Shown here piece by piece: positions 8,293-16,957 of a DNA stretch of 64,000 nucleotides (its first letter is position 1; each line of letters starts with the position of its first letter). A model generated the notes under the pieces. It was given only the letters and a program-made list of their open reading frames with translations. It was not told the DNA's origin and made no database searches. This DNA is from Paractinoplanes toevensis. GTDB lineage: Bacteria; Actinomycetota; Actinomycetes; Mycobacteriales; Micromonosporaceae. The position numbers were made by a program, and so were the translations under genes. The stretch covers positions 62,001-126,000 of the forward strand of contig NZ_BOQN01000050.1 of the NCBI RefSeq assembly GCF_018332695.1, read 5' to 3'.

Positions 8293-11200
8293 TCAGCTGG
8301 TCGGCGCGTCGAGGCGCAATCCGATTCCGGGGCGGAGTACCGGCTGCCGGTACGTGTACTGGAGCGCGACGGTCCCCTCGGCGTTCTCGATGCCGATGGT
8401 GGCGGCGCCGCCCTTCTCCAGGAACGTGCCGTCGATGTCGGTGTAGGCGAAGCTGTAGCCGCCGGCCTCGTCGAGGATGGCCTGGAACGTCACCCGGGTG
8501 TTCGGGTCCTCGTAGGAGGAGACGTTGCGCCACTCGACGACGAACTGCCGGTTGGGTGCCGTGCCCCGGGTCGCCGTCCGCACGCTGGCCGAGGAGTCCA
8601 CGACCCAGTCGTGCCAGAACGGGTAGACCGCGTTGTTCGGCTCCTCGGGGAACTTCAGCGACGGGATCGGCCAGGCGTCCGAGGACGGCGTGCCCGGGTT
8701 CTCGTAGGTGAGCAGGCCGTTGCTGTCGATCCAGGCCGAGGTGTACGTGTTGCCGTAGTGCTTCACTGCGAACGGCAGGGTGATCTGGGTGATCGCCTCG
8801 TCGCCGGTGACCGGCAACACCGTGGTGTCGGCCGGGGTGTAGGCCACGGCTTGTTCGGTGATCCGGTAACCGGAGTTGGCCGGCGTCGCGGTGGCCGCGA
8901 AGTCGATCACCCCGGTGGTGTTGGTGCCGACCGTGACCTGGTTGACCGCCGAGCCGGCGCAGTCGCCGCTCGCCTGGGTGGCGATGACCGCGTAGTTGCC
9001 GGCCGGGACCGCCTCGATCCGGTAGGTGCCGTCCGCCGCGGTGGTCGCGCTGAGCCCGGCCACCTTGACGCCCGCCCCGGCGACCGGGGTGCCGGCGCAG
9101 GACACCGTGCCGGTCACCACGCCCTGGCCGGGCGGGTTGGGCTTGAACGTGATGCCCGTGCCGGAGCTGAGCACCTGCTCCTTGGCCGAGTACTGGAAGG
9201 CGATCGTCCCGGACGCGTTCTCGATGCCGATCGTCGCCGTGCTGCCCCGCTCACGCGGCTCGGTGCCGGTGATGTCGGCGTACGCCAGGGTGATCTCACC
9301 GGACTCGTTGAAGATGACCTCGAAGCTGGCCCGGGAGTTCGGGTAACCGAACTGGACCACGTTGCGCCACTCGACCACCCACTGCCGGTTCGGGGCCGTG
9401 CCGCTGGTCTTGGTGGCGATCTTCGAGTTGGCGTCGAGGACCCAGTCACTCCACTGGACGTAGACCGCGGCGTTCGGGATGCCCTCGGCCGCGAGCGACG
9501 GCAGCGGGCTGGACGCCGACCCGATCCAGCCGAAGTACATCGGGTCCTTGAAGCTGATCAGGCCGTTCGAGTTGATCCACGCCGAGGTGTAGGACTCGCC
9601 GTACAGCTTGATCGGGAACGGCGGGTTCTTCTGCCAGGTGACCTCGTCACCGGTCCAGTCCTCGGTGACCGTGCCGGGCACGAACGTCGTGGTTCCGGTG
9701 GTGCACTTGTAGCCGAACTCGTCGCCCTCGGTCATCACCGACAGGTCGATGTCGGCGACCCCGCCGGCGTACGGGACGACCTCCTTGGCCGACTGCCCCG
9801 CGCACCGGTTGTCGCCGGTCAGGGCGGCCACCGTGTACTCACCGACCGGCAGGCCGGTGAACTGGTAGGAGCCGTCGGCCGCGGCGACCGCCGTCTTGTT
9901 GCCCGGGTTCAGCGTGACCGTGAGGCCGGCCGCGGCCGTGCCGGTCACCGCGACCGAGACGGTGCCGCTGATCGTGCCGAGCGGAGCCGGCGTCCAGGTG
10001 ATCGAGCTGTTGCTGCCCACCGCGGCGGTCAGGTACGAGTACTGGTTCGCCACCGTGCCGGAGGCGCTCTCGATGCCGACCGTGGCCGCCGCGCCCTGCT
10101 GCAGCGAGGTGGTCAGGGTGCCGTAGTGGAAGCTGATCGGCCCGCTCTCGGCGAACTTCGCCTCGAAGGTGATCCGGTCCGGGCCGCTCGGGCGGAACTT
10201 GACGTTGCGCCACTCGACGATCCAGGTCCGGTTCGGTGCCGTGCCGGTGACCTTGGTCAGCACGCTCGCCGAGGCGTCCACCTCGAGGTCGTCCCAGAAC
10301 GGGGCGACCACCGAGTTGGGCAGGTCCGCGGTGGGCATCGCCGGGTTCACCGACTTGGTGGTGCCGGTGGAGTTGGTGCCGAAGGTGAGGTAGCCGTTGG
10401 TGCTGACGTAGACCGAGCTGAACGACAGGCCGTGCAGCTGGATCGGGAACGGCGTGGTCACCGCGGTGGAGAAGTCGTCGCCGGTCAGCGCGACCGCCGT
10501 GTCAGCGGCCTCGAACCCGCCGGTGCCGATGCTGCAGGCGTAGCCGAGCGCGCCGTAGTCCGGCCCGAGCTGGAGGTCCTTCACCGTGTCGGCGAAGAGC
10601 TCCACCTGGGCCGAGGCGGCGTGCACGCAGCGGCCGGCCGGCGCCGCCGACACCGTGTAGGCGTCGCCGACCAGGTCGGCGAAGCTCCAGGTGCCGTCGG
10701 CCGCGGTCTTCGTGGTCAGCCCGGACGGGTCGAGGGTGACCGTGACGTTGGCGGCGACCGCACCGGCGGCGTTCTTCAACGTGCCGGAGAGGTCGAACTT
10801 CTGCAGCGGGTCGGTCTCGACCGGCAGCGCGAACACGATCGACATGCCGCTGGCGAGCTGCGGGCTGTCCACCGAGTAGGGCAGGCCGTCGCCGCCGTCC
10901 GGCGCCTCGATGCCGATCGCCGCACCGGAGCCCTTCTCGGCGTCGGTGTCCAGGCCGTCGTAGTTGAAGGTCACGTCGCCGGCCTCGGCCAGGACGGCCT
11001 CGAACGAGACGCGCTTGCTGGTGTCGGCCTTCAGGGCCACGTTGTTCCACTGGATCGTGAAGGCACCGGTGGCCGTCTTGGTCTTGACGCTCGCCGACGA
11101 GTCCACCACCAGGTCGTCCCAGAACGGCGCGACCAGCGCATTCGGGTCGAGAGGGGCGGGCAGCGCGCCGCCGTTGTCCGGGTGCGAGCCGGCCGGGTCG

Positions 11201-14200
11201 TCGAAGCTGACCACGCCGTTGGTGTCCACCCAGGCCTTGCGGTAGGTCTGGCCGTAGTACGGGAAGGCGAACGGCAGGTCGACCGCGGTGACCGCGTCGT
11301 CGCCGGTCAGCGACAGGGCGGTGGTGCCGGCGGTCAGCGCCGCGGTGGCCGCGGTGCAGGTGTGCCCGATGTCGTCGGACCGCTTCATCAGATAGAGGTC
11401 ACGGCGGATCAGGACGGTCCCGATCTCGATCTCGAACGAGTCGGAGATGCCGCAAGGTCCGCCCTTGGCGCCCTTGACCGTGTAGATGCCGGCGGCGAGG
11501 CCGGTGAAGCTGAATCCGCCGTCGGTGCCGGTGGTCTGGGTGAGACCGCCCGGGTTGAGGGTGACCGTCACCCCGGCGACCCCCTCGAACAGGTCCAGGT
11601 CGATCGCGGTACCGGCGACCCCGGCGGGCGAGGAGATCTCGAACGCCTCCTGGCTCACGATGCTGACCCGGCTGCCGGTGTCGACCGCCACCACATAGAG
11701 GATGTGGTCGCCGGCCGAGGTGCCGACGGTGACGTCGAACGCGGCGTTCGCGCCGGCCGCGACCGCGACCTCCTTGTCGAAGGCCTGGCTGTCCACGCTG
11801 TACTTGAACTTGGTGACGTTCAGGTCGGTGCCCGAGCTGAAGGTGACCGGCAGCTTGCCCCCGGCGGCGATCTCGGTCGCGCCGAGCGTGACCGTCGCCG
11901 GCAGCGGCTTGGCCTGGTCAAAGATCTTCGCGGCGGCCTCACCGAACGCGGTGACCCGCACGTCGTCGATGCCACCGGTCCAGAAGTCGGCGTCGGCGCC
12001 GTTCCACAGCCGCTTACCGATGGTGACCGTGTTGGTGGCGTTGAAGGTCGCCGTGGCGGTGGTGGTGGCGGTCTGCAGGACCCCGTCCACGTACAGCGTC
12101 ATGGCCTTGGTCGTGGCGTTGTAGACGCCGGTGACGTAGGTCCACTTGTTGACCGTCGGCGCGGCGTTGGACAGCACCGAGTACTGCGCGGCGTTGTCGA
12201 TGTCCGAGCCGCCGAGCGTGAACCGCCACTTGTTGTCCTCGCGCGAGTAGCCGAGCTGGTACGCGGAGGTGCGGGTGCCGTTGGCGGCGACCGCCGTCGG
12301 CTTGCCGGTGCCGCCCAGCGCGCTGAGCTTCACCCGGGCCGAGACGGTGAACGACGCGTCGGTGCGGATCGGGGTGGCCACGCCGGTGGTCGGGTGCGGC
12401 ACGGTCAGCGCGCCGGTGCGGGTGGCGGCGCCGGTCCCGGTCAGGTTGAGCGCCTTGCCGACGTTCGAGCGACCGGCGACCCGGGCCGTCGTGCCGGTCA
12501 GCGTCGCGGTGTTGCCGTGCGTGCTGACGTCGGCGGGGTTGCCCGACTCCTCGTCGAAGTTCCACTCGGCGGCCGGCCCGTCACCGGTCTTCACCGTGAA
12601 CGTGTAGAGAACCGGCGTCGAGTACCGGCCGGCCGCGTCCCGCGACCAGACGTAGAGCACGTTGCTGCCGTCGTGCAGCGGCGGCACGGTGATCTCGGCG
12701 CTGTAGTCGGCCTTCGCGGTCTGGGTGCGCGAGTTGGTGAGCACGCCGGAGTCGAGGCTGTAGGCGTACGACTTCACCTCGTGCGGCCGGGTGGTCGGCG
12801 CCGAGACCACGAACTTGCCGTTGATGCCGACCCCGCCGGACGGGGTGCTACCGGCCGGATAGTCGGTGGACAGCACTTTCGAGGGTGGTGCCGGTGGGGT
12901 CGCGTCGACGGTGAACTCGCAGGTGCCCGACGATGGGCCGGAGACCTTCCCGTCGCTGGTCACGGCGTTCCAGGCGTACGTGGCACCATCGGTGAGCCGG
13001 CCGCTCGGGATGGCCTTGGACGCGCTGGCCGGGTTGCCGCTGGCGAACGTGATCTTGTTGCTCTCTGACTTCGCGCCACCCAGCTGCCACCAGTAGAAGC
13101 TGGTGGTCAGCGACTGCTGGTCGGTGTCCGGGTCGGAGTGCTTGGCGGCGAGGAACGGCGTCGCGCTCAGCACGTACGGGCGGGACGCTCCGGTGGCGCA
13201 GACCTTGCCGTCCGACTTGCGGTCGGTGGGGGCGTTCGGCTTCGAGTTGTACGTGACCGAGAGCTTCGGGGAGGCGTGGTTGAACCGCTTCCACTGGTTC
13301 TTGGTGCCCTCGTCGATGGCGCGCAGGCCCAGGGTGGCCGTCGTCGACTTCTGCGTCTCCACGACGTACTTGATGATCGAGGTGACGTTGAACTCGTCGG
13401 TGCCGGGACCGCTGCAGCCGTGTACGGCGCCGTTCTTGCGGTTCGCCGCGGTGGTCGCGGTCTTGCCGCTGTTCCAGGCCGGCTGCTTGTTCCAGGTGGT
13501 CTTGTTGGTGATCGCGCCGGTCAGCCAGACCTTGGCGTTCGACTTGGGGCTGCACGTCCAGGAGTGCCGCTGCTCGATGCGGAACTTCGCGTCCGTGACG
13601 ATCTTGCCCTTGGCCTTGGCCACGTCCATCCGGAAGAACGAGCGGACGATGTGGTCGGCACAGCTGCTGCAGTCCTCGGTGCGGCCGGCGCCGGCCGAGC
13701 CGAACACCTTGCCGTCGGTGAGCGCGCCCGAGTTCTGCCAGAACGAGGAGCCGGGGTGCTTGCTCATCACGATCGCCCAGGCGTTGCCGGAGATGGCACC
13801 GGTGAACGAGGGGTCGATGTAGAGCGGGAACTTCGCGGTCGGGTCGGCCAGCAGCTTCCGGTCCGGGGACAGCGTCAGGGCGTCCTTGGCGACCTTCACA
13901 CCCATGACGGCCTGGCGGGCGCCGCGCTCCGGCTCGTCGCCGTTCTTGACCTCGGGGGCCTGCTTCTTCTCCGCGACGGTCGACTCCAGCGACTCCGACG
14001 AGTCCCACATCATCGGGGCCGGCGCGGTGAAGACCGGCGAGCCGTCGCCGGCGTCGGCCGCGACCACGCCGCCACCGGCCTGCTTGGTCATCTTCAGTTT
14101 GTCGGTGTCGACGCCGAACTTCAGCGCCGCCAGCTTCGGGTTCTTCGCGGCGGCCGGCGTCTTGACCACCAGCACCTCGGAGAAGCCGAGCGCCGCGGCG

Positions 14201-14724
14201 GTGACCCGCAGGTCGACGCCGGGCAGCACCTCGCGGTAGACCGCGGTGTCGCCGTCGATCAGCGGCTTGGGCAGCGTGCCCGGCCAGGTCAGGCGCAGCT
14301 CGTGCGCGCCCTGCTTCAGCTCGAGCAGCGGCCCGGTGCCGCCGGCCGACAGCCGCACCGGCAGGACCGCGGCGCGCGGCGCGACGCCGTCCTGGCCGGC
14401 CACCAGGTTGGTGTCGACCGGGGTCCAGCCCTTGCCCTTGCGCACGCGCTCCGGCTCCATCGAGACCTCGAGGGTCTGCGAGCCGTCGTCGTTGAGGAAC
14501 GTCTGGGTCATCTCGTCGCGCTGATCGAGAAGCTCGATCGGGCCGTCGCAGGTCTTCTGCGCGGCGACGGCGGCGGCCAGGTCGGGTTTCTCGGCCACGC
14601 AGGGCACCTTCGCGACGGGCGCCGCGACGGCGGGCTCGGCGGCGGGAACCACGACGAAGGCGGCCCCGACGACGGCGACCACCAAACCGATTTTGGACAG
14701 CATGAATCGACGACGAGACGCCAC
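8293..14724 (-). CDS. Giant secreted modular protein: DNRLRE, LamG, four Cna-B/nidogen-like pairs
   Basis: A 2143-residue exported protein. GTG start preceded by GGGGGAAAC; signal peptide residues 1-34. Residues about 300-495 resemble the DNRLRE domain (FRIEQRHSW, TTWNKQPAW, LGLRAIDEG), a beta-sandwich often placed before LamG. LamG lies at about 718-925 (AEWNFDEESGNPADVSTHG start). From about 1028 to the end two module types alternate four times: a Cna-B/carboxypeptidase-regulatory-like domain of about 85 residues (TVTLNPGG, TDGGFSFTGLAAGIYTV) and a roughly 185-residue nidogen-like beta domain (PFWDDLVVDSSASV, VEWRNV, ATVGIE). DNRLRE/LamG proteins commonly precede RHS genes in actinomycetes, and here the RHS gene starts 36 bp after the stop. 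Likely role: surface adhesin or scaffold accompanying the RHS protein (inference). No catalytic domain is seen. Confidence 0.85.
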   Translation of the reverse strand: MASRRRFMLSKIGLVVAVVGAAFVVVPAAEPAVAAPVAKVPCVAEKPDLAAAVAAQKTCDGPIELLDQRDEMTQTFLNDDGSQTLEVSMEPERVRKGKGWTPVDTNLVAGQDGVAPRAAVLPVRLSAGGTGPLLELKQGAHELRLTWPGTLPKPLIDGDTAVYREVLPGVDLRVTAAALGFSEVLVVKTPAAAKNPKLAALKFGVDTDKLKMTKQAGGGVVAADAGDGSPVFTAPAPMMWDSSESLESTVAEKKQAPEVKNGDEPERGARQAVMGVKVAKDALTLSPDRKLLADPTAKFPLYIDPSFTGAISGNAWAIVMSKHPGSSFWQNSGALTDGKVFGSAGAGRTEDCSSCADHIVRSFFRMDVAKAKGKIVTDAKFRIEQRHSWTCSPKSNAKVWLTGAITNKTTWNKQPAWNSGKTATTAANRKNGAVHGCSGPGTDEFNVTSIIKYVVETQKSTTATLGLRAIDEGTKNQWKRFNHASPKLSVTYNSKPNAPTDRKSDGKVCATGASRPYVLSATPFLAAKHSDPDTDQQSLTTSFYWWQLGGAKSESNKITFASGNPASASKAIPSGRLTDGATYAWNAVTSDGKVSGPSSGTCEFTVDATPPAPPSKVLSTDYPAGSTPSGGVGINGKFVVSAPTTRPHEVKSYAYSLDSGVLTNSRTQTAKADYSAEITVPPLHDGSNVLYVWSRDAAGRYSTPVLYTFTVKTGDGPAAEWNFDEESGNPADVSTHGNTATLTGTTARVAGRSNVGKALNLTGTGAATRTGALTVPHPTTGVATPIRTDASFTVSARVKLSALGGTGKPTAVAANGTRTSAYQLGYSREDNKWRFTLGGSDIDNAAQYSVLSNAAPTVNKWTYVTGVYNATTKAMTLYVDGVLQTATTTATATFNATNTVTIGKRLWNGADADFWTGGIDDVRVTAFGEAAAKIFDQAKPLPATVTLGATEIAAGGKLPVTFSSGTDLNVTKFKYSVDSQAFDKEVAVAAGANAAFDVTVGTSAGDHILYVVAVDTGSRVSIVSQEAFEISSPAGVAGTAIDLDLFEGVAGVTVTLNPGGLTQTTGTDGGFSFTGLAAGIYTVKGAKGGPCGISDSFEIEIGTVLIRRDLYLMKRSDDIGHTCTAATAALTAGTTALSLTGDDAVTAVDLPFAFPYYGQTYRKAWVDTNGVVSFDDPAGSHPDNGGALPAPLDPNALVAPFWDDLVVDSSASVKTKTATGAFTIQWNNVALKADTSKRVSFEAVLAEAGDVTFNYDGLDTDAEKGSGAAIGIEAPDGGDGLPYSVDSPQLASGMSIVFALPVETDPLQKFDLSGTLKNAAGAVAANVTVTLDPSGLTTKTAADGTWSFADLVGDAYTVSAAPAGRCVHAASAQVELFADTVKDLQLGPDYGALGYACSIGTGGFEAADTAVALTGDDFSTAVTTPFPIQLHGLSFSSVYVSTNGYLTFGTNSTGTTKSVNPAMPTADLPNSVVAPFWDDLEVDASASVLTKVTGTAPNRTWIVEWRNVKFRPSGPDRITFEAKFAESGPISFHYGTLTTSLQQGAAATVGIESASGTVANQYSYLTAAVGSNSSITWTPAPLGTISGTVSVAVTGTAAAGLTVTLNPGNKTAVAAADGSYQFTGLPVGEYTVAALTGDNRCAGQSAKEVVPYAGGVADIDLSVMTEGDEFGYKCTTGTTTFVPGTVTEDWTGDEVTWQKNPPFPIKLYGESYTSAWINSNGLISFKDPMYFGWIGSASSPLPSLAAEGIPNAAVYVQWSDWVLDANSKIATKTSGTAPNRQWVVEWRNVVQFGYPNSRASFEVIFNESGEITLAYADITGTEPRERGSTATIGIENASGTIAFQYSAKEQVLSSGTGITFKPNPPGQGVVTGTVSCAGTPVAGAGVKVAGLSATTAADGTYRIEAVPAGNYAVIATQASGDCAGSAVNQVTVGTNTTGVIDFAATATPANSGYRITEQAVAYTPADTTVLPVTGDEAITQITLPFAVKHYGNTYTSAWIDSNGLLTYENPGTPSSDAWPIPSLKFPEEPNNAVYPFWHDWVVDSSASVRTATRGTAPNRQFVVEWRNVSSYEDPNTRVTFQAILDEAGGYSFAYTDIDGTFLEKGGAATIGIENAEGTVALQYTYRQPVLRPGIGLRLDAPTS

Positions 14725-14763
14725 GTTTCCCCCGTGATCTCGAAACTCTGATCGAGCGAGATG

Positions 14764-14793
14764 AAATTAGATCGCGTTCGATTCAACGGTCAA
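14764..14793 (-). promoter_or_regulatory. Putative promoter of the LamG-RHS operon
   Basis: Reading the minus strand, TTGACC (14793-14788) and TAATTT (14769-14764) are separated by 18 bp, about 40 nt upstream of the GTG start at 14724. The local stretch is AT-richer than its surroundings. The match to the vegetative sigma consensus is good but unproven. Confidence 0.5.
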
Positions 14794-15059
14794 TCCCGTG
14801 GATCTTCACCGCCACCCGCTCTGACGATCCGCATAGGACGGCGCTTACCTGGGTGCCGAAGAAGGAACCCCAGGCCCGACGGCGTACTCACGGACGGTCA
14901 CTGGGCCTTTCGGGCTATGCCACATCGGCCGAACGGGCGACCAGGTCGAACCATCTGGCCAGGTGGCCCGCAAGTTCCGGCATCACCCGGCAAGTTTCCG
15001 GAAACCCGCGGCCTCATCAGCGCCTCGATCGATCGAGGGAAGTCGATCACATTGAGGGG

Positions 15060-15096
15060 TTGACATGCGTCAATGTTACATCTAGTTTTCGAAAAC
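15060..15096 (+). promoter_or_regulatory. Promoter with overlapping palindromic operator for the sugar ABC/GH42 operon
   Basis: TTGACA at 15060-15065, a 17-bp spacer and TAGTTT at 15083-15088 form a near-consensus sigma70-type promoter. A perfect 12-bp palindrome, GTTTTCGAAAAC, occupies 15085-15096, covering the -10 and the expected start site. Its central CG is typical of LacI-family operators. Repressor binding here would block initiation of the transporter operon that begins about 45 nt downstream. No regulator gene is adjacent, so the repressor would act from elsewhere. Confidence 0.65.
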
Positions 15097-15140
15097 ATAG
15101 CCGATGCCACCGAAACTTCCGGGGCCGAGCAGCGGGAGGA

Positions 15141-16070
15141 ATGGCGTTGACGTCTCCCGTCCCGCGCCGGCGCACCTGGCGGGCCGCACTTCGCCGGGAC
15201 TGGCAGCTCTACTCGCTGGCCGTACTTCCGCTGCTGTTCTTCGTGGTCTTCCGCTACCTGCCGATGCTCGGCAACGTGATCGCCTTCCGGCGGTACTCCC
15301 CCGGCGGTGACCTGTTCGGCGAGTACTGGGTCGGGCTGCGCTATTTCAAGATGTTCCTGAACGATCCCTCGTTCTGGCAGGTCTTCACGAACACCCTGAT
15401 CATCGGCGGGCTCACCCTGCTGTTCTGCTTCCCGCTGCCGATCGTGCTCGCCCTGCTGCTCAACGAGGTGCGCACCCGCTGGCTCAAGGGCTTCGTCCAG
15501 ACCATCTCCTACCTGCCGCACTTCCTGTCGATCGTGGTGGTGGCCGGCATCGTCCTACAGGTCGTCTCGGTCGACGGGGTGGTCAATCAGGGCCTGCGCG
15601 CGGTGGGGCACGACGCGATCTCGTTCATCCAGGAGCCCGGCTGGTTCCGCACCATCTACGTCTCGTCCGAGGTGTGGCAGACGGTCGGCTGGGGCACGAT
15701 CCTCTACCTGGCCGCGCTCACCACCATCGACGACGACCTCTACCAGGCGGCCCGGGTGGACGGCGCGAACCGGTGGCGGCAGACCTGGCACGTGACCCTG
15801 CCCGGCATCCGGCCGACGATGATGACGCTGCTGGTGCTCAACATCGGCACGTTCCTGGCGGTCGGGTTCGAGAAGATCCTGCTGCTCGCCAACCCGCTGA
15901 CCTACCCGACCGCGGACGTCATCTCGACGTACCTGTACCGGGTCGGCATCGTCTCGGGCAGCTTCAGCTACGCCGCCGCGATCGGCCTGTTCGAATCGGT
16001 CATCGGGCTGACCCTGGTGCTCGGCGCGAACCGGCTCTCCCGCCGCCTGGTCGGGACGAGCCTGTGGTGA
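15141..16070 (+). CDS. Carbohydrate ABC transporter permease, LplB type
   Basis: About 309 residues, six hydrophobic helices. Inner-membrane half of a sugar importer. The cytoplasmic EAA loop is clear (YQAARVDGANRWRQTWHVTLPG), as is the N-terminal WQLYSLAVLPLLFFVVFRYLPM segment characteristic of the LplB/YtcP-like group that handles pectin- or mannan-type oligosaccharides. The ATG at 15141 follows GGGAGGA with almost no spacing; an in-frame TTG at 15147 would have a better 7-nt spacing, so the true start may be two codons later. It overlaps the second permease by GTGA. No ATPase gene is present, so a shared MsiK-like ATPase is expected elsewhere. Confidence 0.9.
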   Translation: MALTSPVPRRRTWRAALRRDWQLYSLAVLPLLFFVVFRYLPMLGNVIAFRRYSPGGDLFGEYWVGLRYFKMFLNDPSFWQVFTNTLIIGGLTLLFCFPLPIVLALLLNEVRTRWLKGFVQTISYLPHFLSIVVVAGIVLQVVSVDGVVNQGLRAVGHDAISFIQEPGWFRTIYVSSEVWQTVGWGTILYLAALTTIDDDLYQAARVDGANRWRQTWHVTLPGIRPTMMTLLVLNIGTFLAVGFEKILLLANPLTYPTADVISTYLYRVGIVSGSFSYAAAIGLFESVIGLTLVLGANRLSRRLVGTSLW

Positions 16071-16930
16071 CCCGCGGTTACCGCGCGTTCCAGGCGGTCA
16101 ACGCGGCCGTCCTCACCGTGGTCGTGGTGGTCACCCTCTTCCCGTTCGTCAACATCCTGGCCCGCTCGTTCAGCGGTGAGCGGGAGATCCGGTCGGGCCA
16201 GGTCAGCCTGATCCCGCGGGGCTTCACCGCCGAGACGTACCGGCACGTCATGTCCGACTCGATGTTCTGGACGAACTATCGCAACACCGTGGTCTACACG
16301 GTCGTGGCGACGCTCATCTCGATCGTGCTGACCACCTGCTACGCGTACGTCCTCTCGAAGCGCCGGCTGAAGGGCCGCGGCGTGCTGGTCGGCATCGCGA
16401 TTTTCACGATGTTCTTCAACGGCGGCCTGATCCCCAACTACGTGCTGGTCAGCTCGCTCGGACTGCGCAACACGCTGTGGGCGATCGTGCTGCCGAACGC
16501 GATCAGCGTCTTCAACCTGCTGGTGATGAAGGCGTTCTTCGAGAGCCTGCCGGTCGAGCTGGAGGAGGCGGCCGCGGTCGACGGCGCCTCCCAGTACGGC
16601 ACGCTGTGGCGGATCGTGCTGCCGCTGTCCAAGGCGATCCTGGCCACGATGCTGCTGTTCTACGCGGTGTCGTTCTGGAACTCGTGGTTCGCCGGCTTCC
16701 TCTACATGGACCGGCAGGAGCTCTTCCCGGTCACCGTCTACCTGCGCAACCTGATCGCCGGTGCCACCGCCGGCGTCGACCAGACCGCGGCCAGCGACTC
16801 CGCGCTGCAGATCGCGGCCAGCATCCAGGCCGTCACCATCGTGCTCACCATGCTCCCGATCCTGCTCGTCTACCCCTTCATCCAGCGGTATTTCGTCTCC
16901 GGCGTGATGCTCGGCGCCGTGAAGGGCTAG
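16067..16930 (+). CDS. Carbohydrate ABC transporter permease, partner subunit (YtcP-like)
   Basis: 287 residues from a GTG that overlaps the preceding stop (GTGA), so translation is coupled. Six hydrophobic segments, with the EAA loop EEAAAVDGASQYGTLWRIVL near two thirds of the length, and the family's FNGGLIPNYVLVSSLGL stretch. Forms the heterodimeric channel with the upstream permease. The binding protein follows 27 bp downstream with its own GGAG site. Confidence 0.9.
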   Translation: MTRGYRAFQAVNAAVLTVVVVVTLFPFVNILARSFSGEREIRSGQVSLIPRGFTAETYRHVMSDSMFWTNYRNTVVYTVVATLISIVLTTCYAYVLSKRRLKGRGVLVGIAIFTMFFNGGLIPNYVLVSSLGLRNTLWAIVLPNAISVFNLLVMKAFFESLPVELEEAAAVDGASQYGTLWRIVLPLSKAILATMLLFYAVSFWNSWFAGFLYMDRQELFPVTVYLRNLIAGATAGVDQTAASDSALQIAASIQAVTIVLTMLPILLVYPFIQRYFVSGVMLGAVKG

Positions 16931-16957
16931 GCCCGTCCCCCACATTGGAGTTCCCCC

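Larger units (their letters stand above)
14725..15140. other. Divergent intergenic region
   Basis: Gene-free stretch of about 416 bp between the leftward RHS operon and the rightward ABC operon. It holds one promoter near each end (14764-14793 leftward, 15060-15088 rightward). In between, 14800-15050 is GC-rich with no convincing reading frame, only a short TCGATCGATCGA palindrome near 15025. I see no RNA gene. Confidence 0.6.

Noticed and set aside
5134..13068. Plus-strand open frame of 2644 codons, antisense to the RHS and LamG genes
   Set aside because: It is Arg/Gly/Val/Ala-rich with no domain, lies exactly opposite two well-supported genes and results from the lack of stops in antisense GC-rich codons.
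15061..15072. TGAC-N4-GTCA as a second operator
   Set aside because: Only 4-bp arms within the promoter; the GTTTTCGAAAAC palindrome explains the region better.
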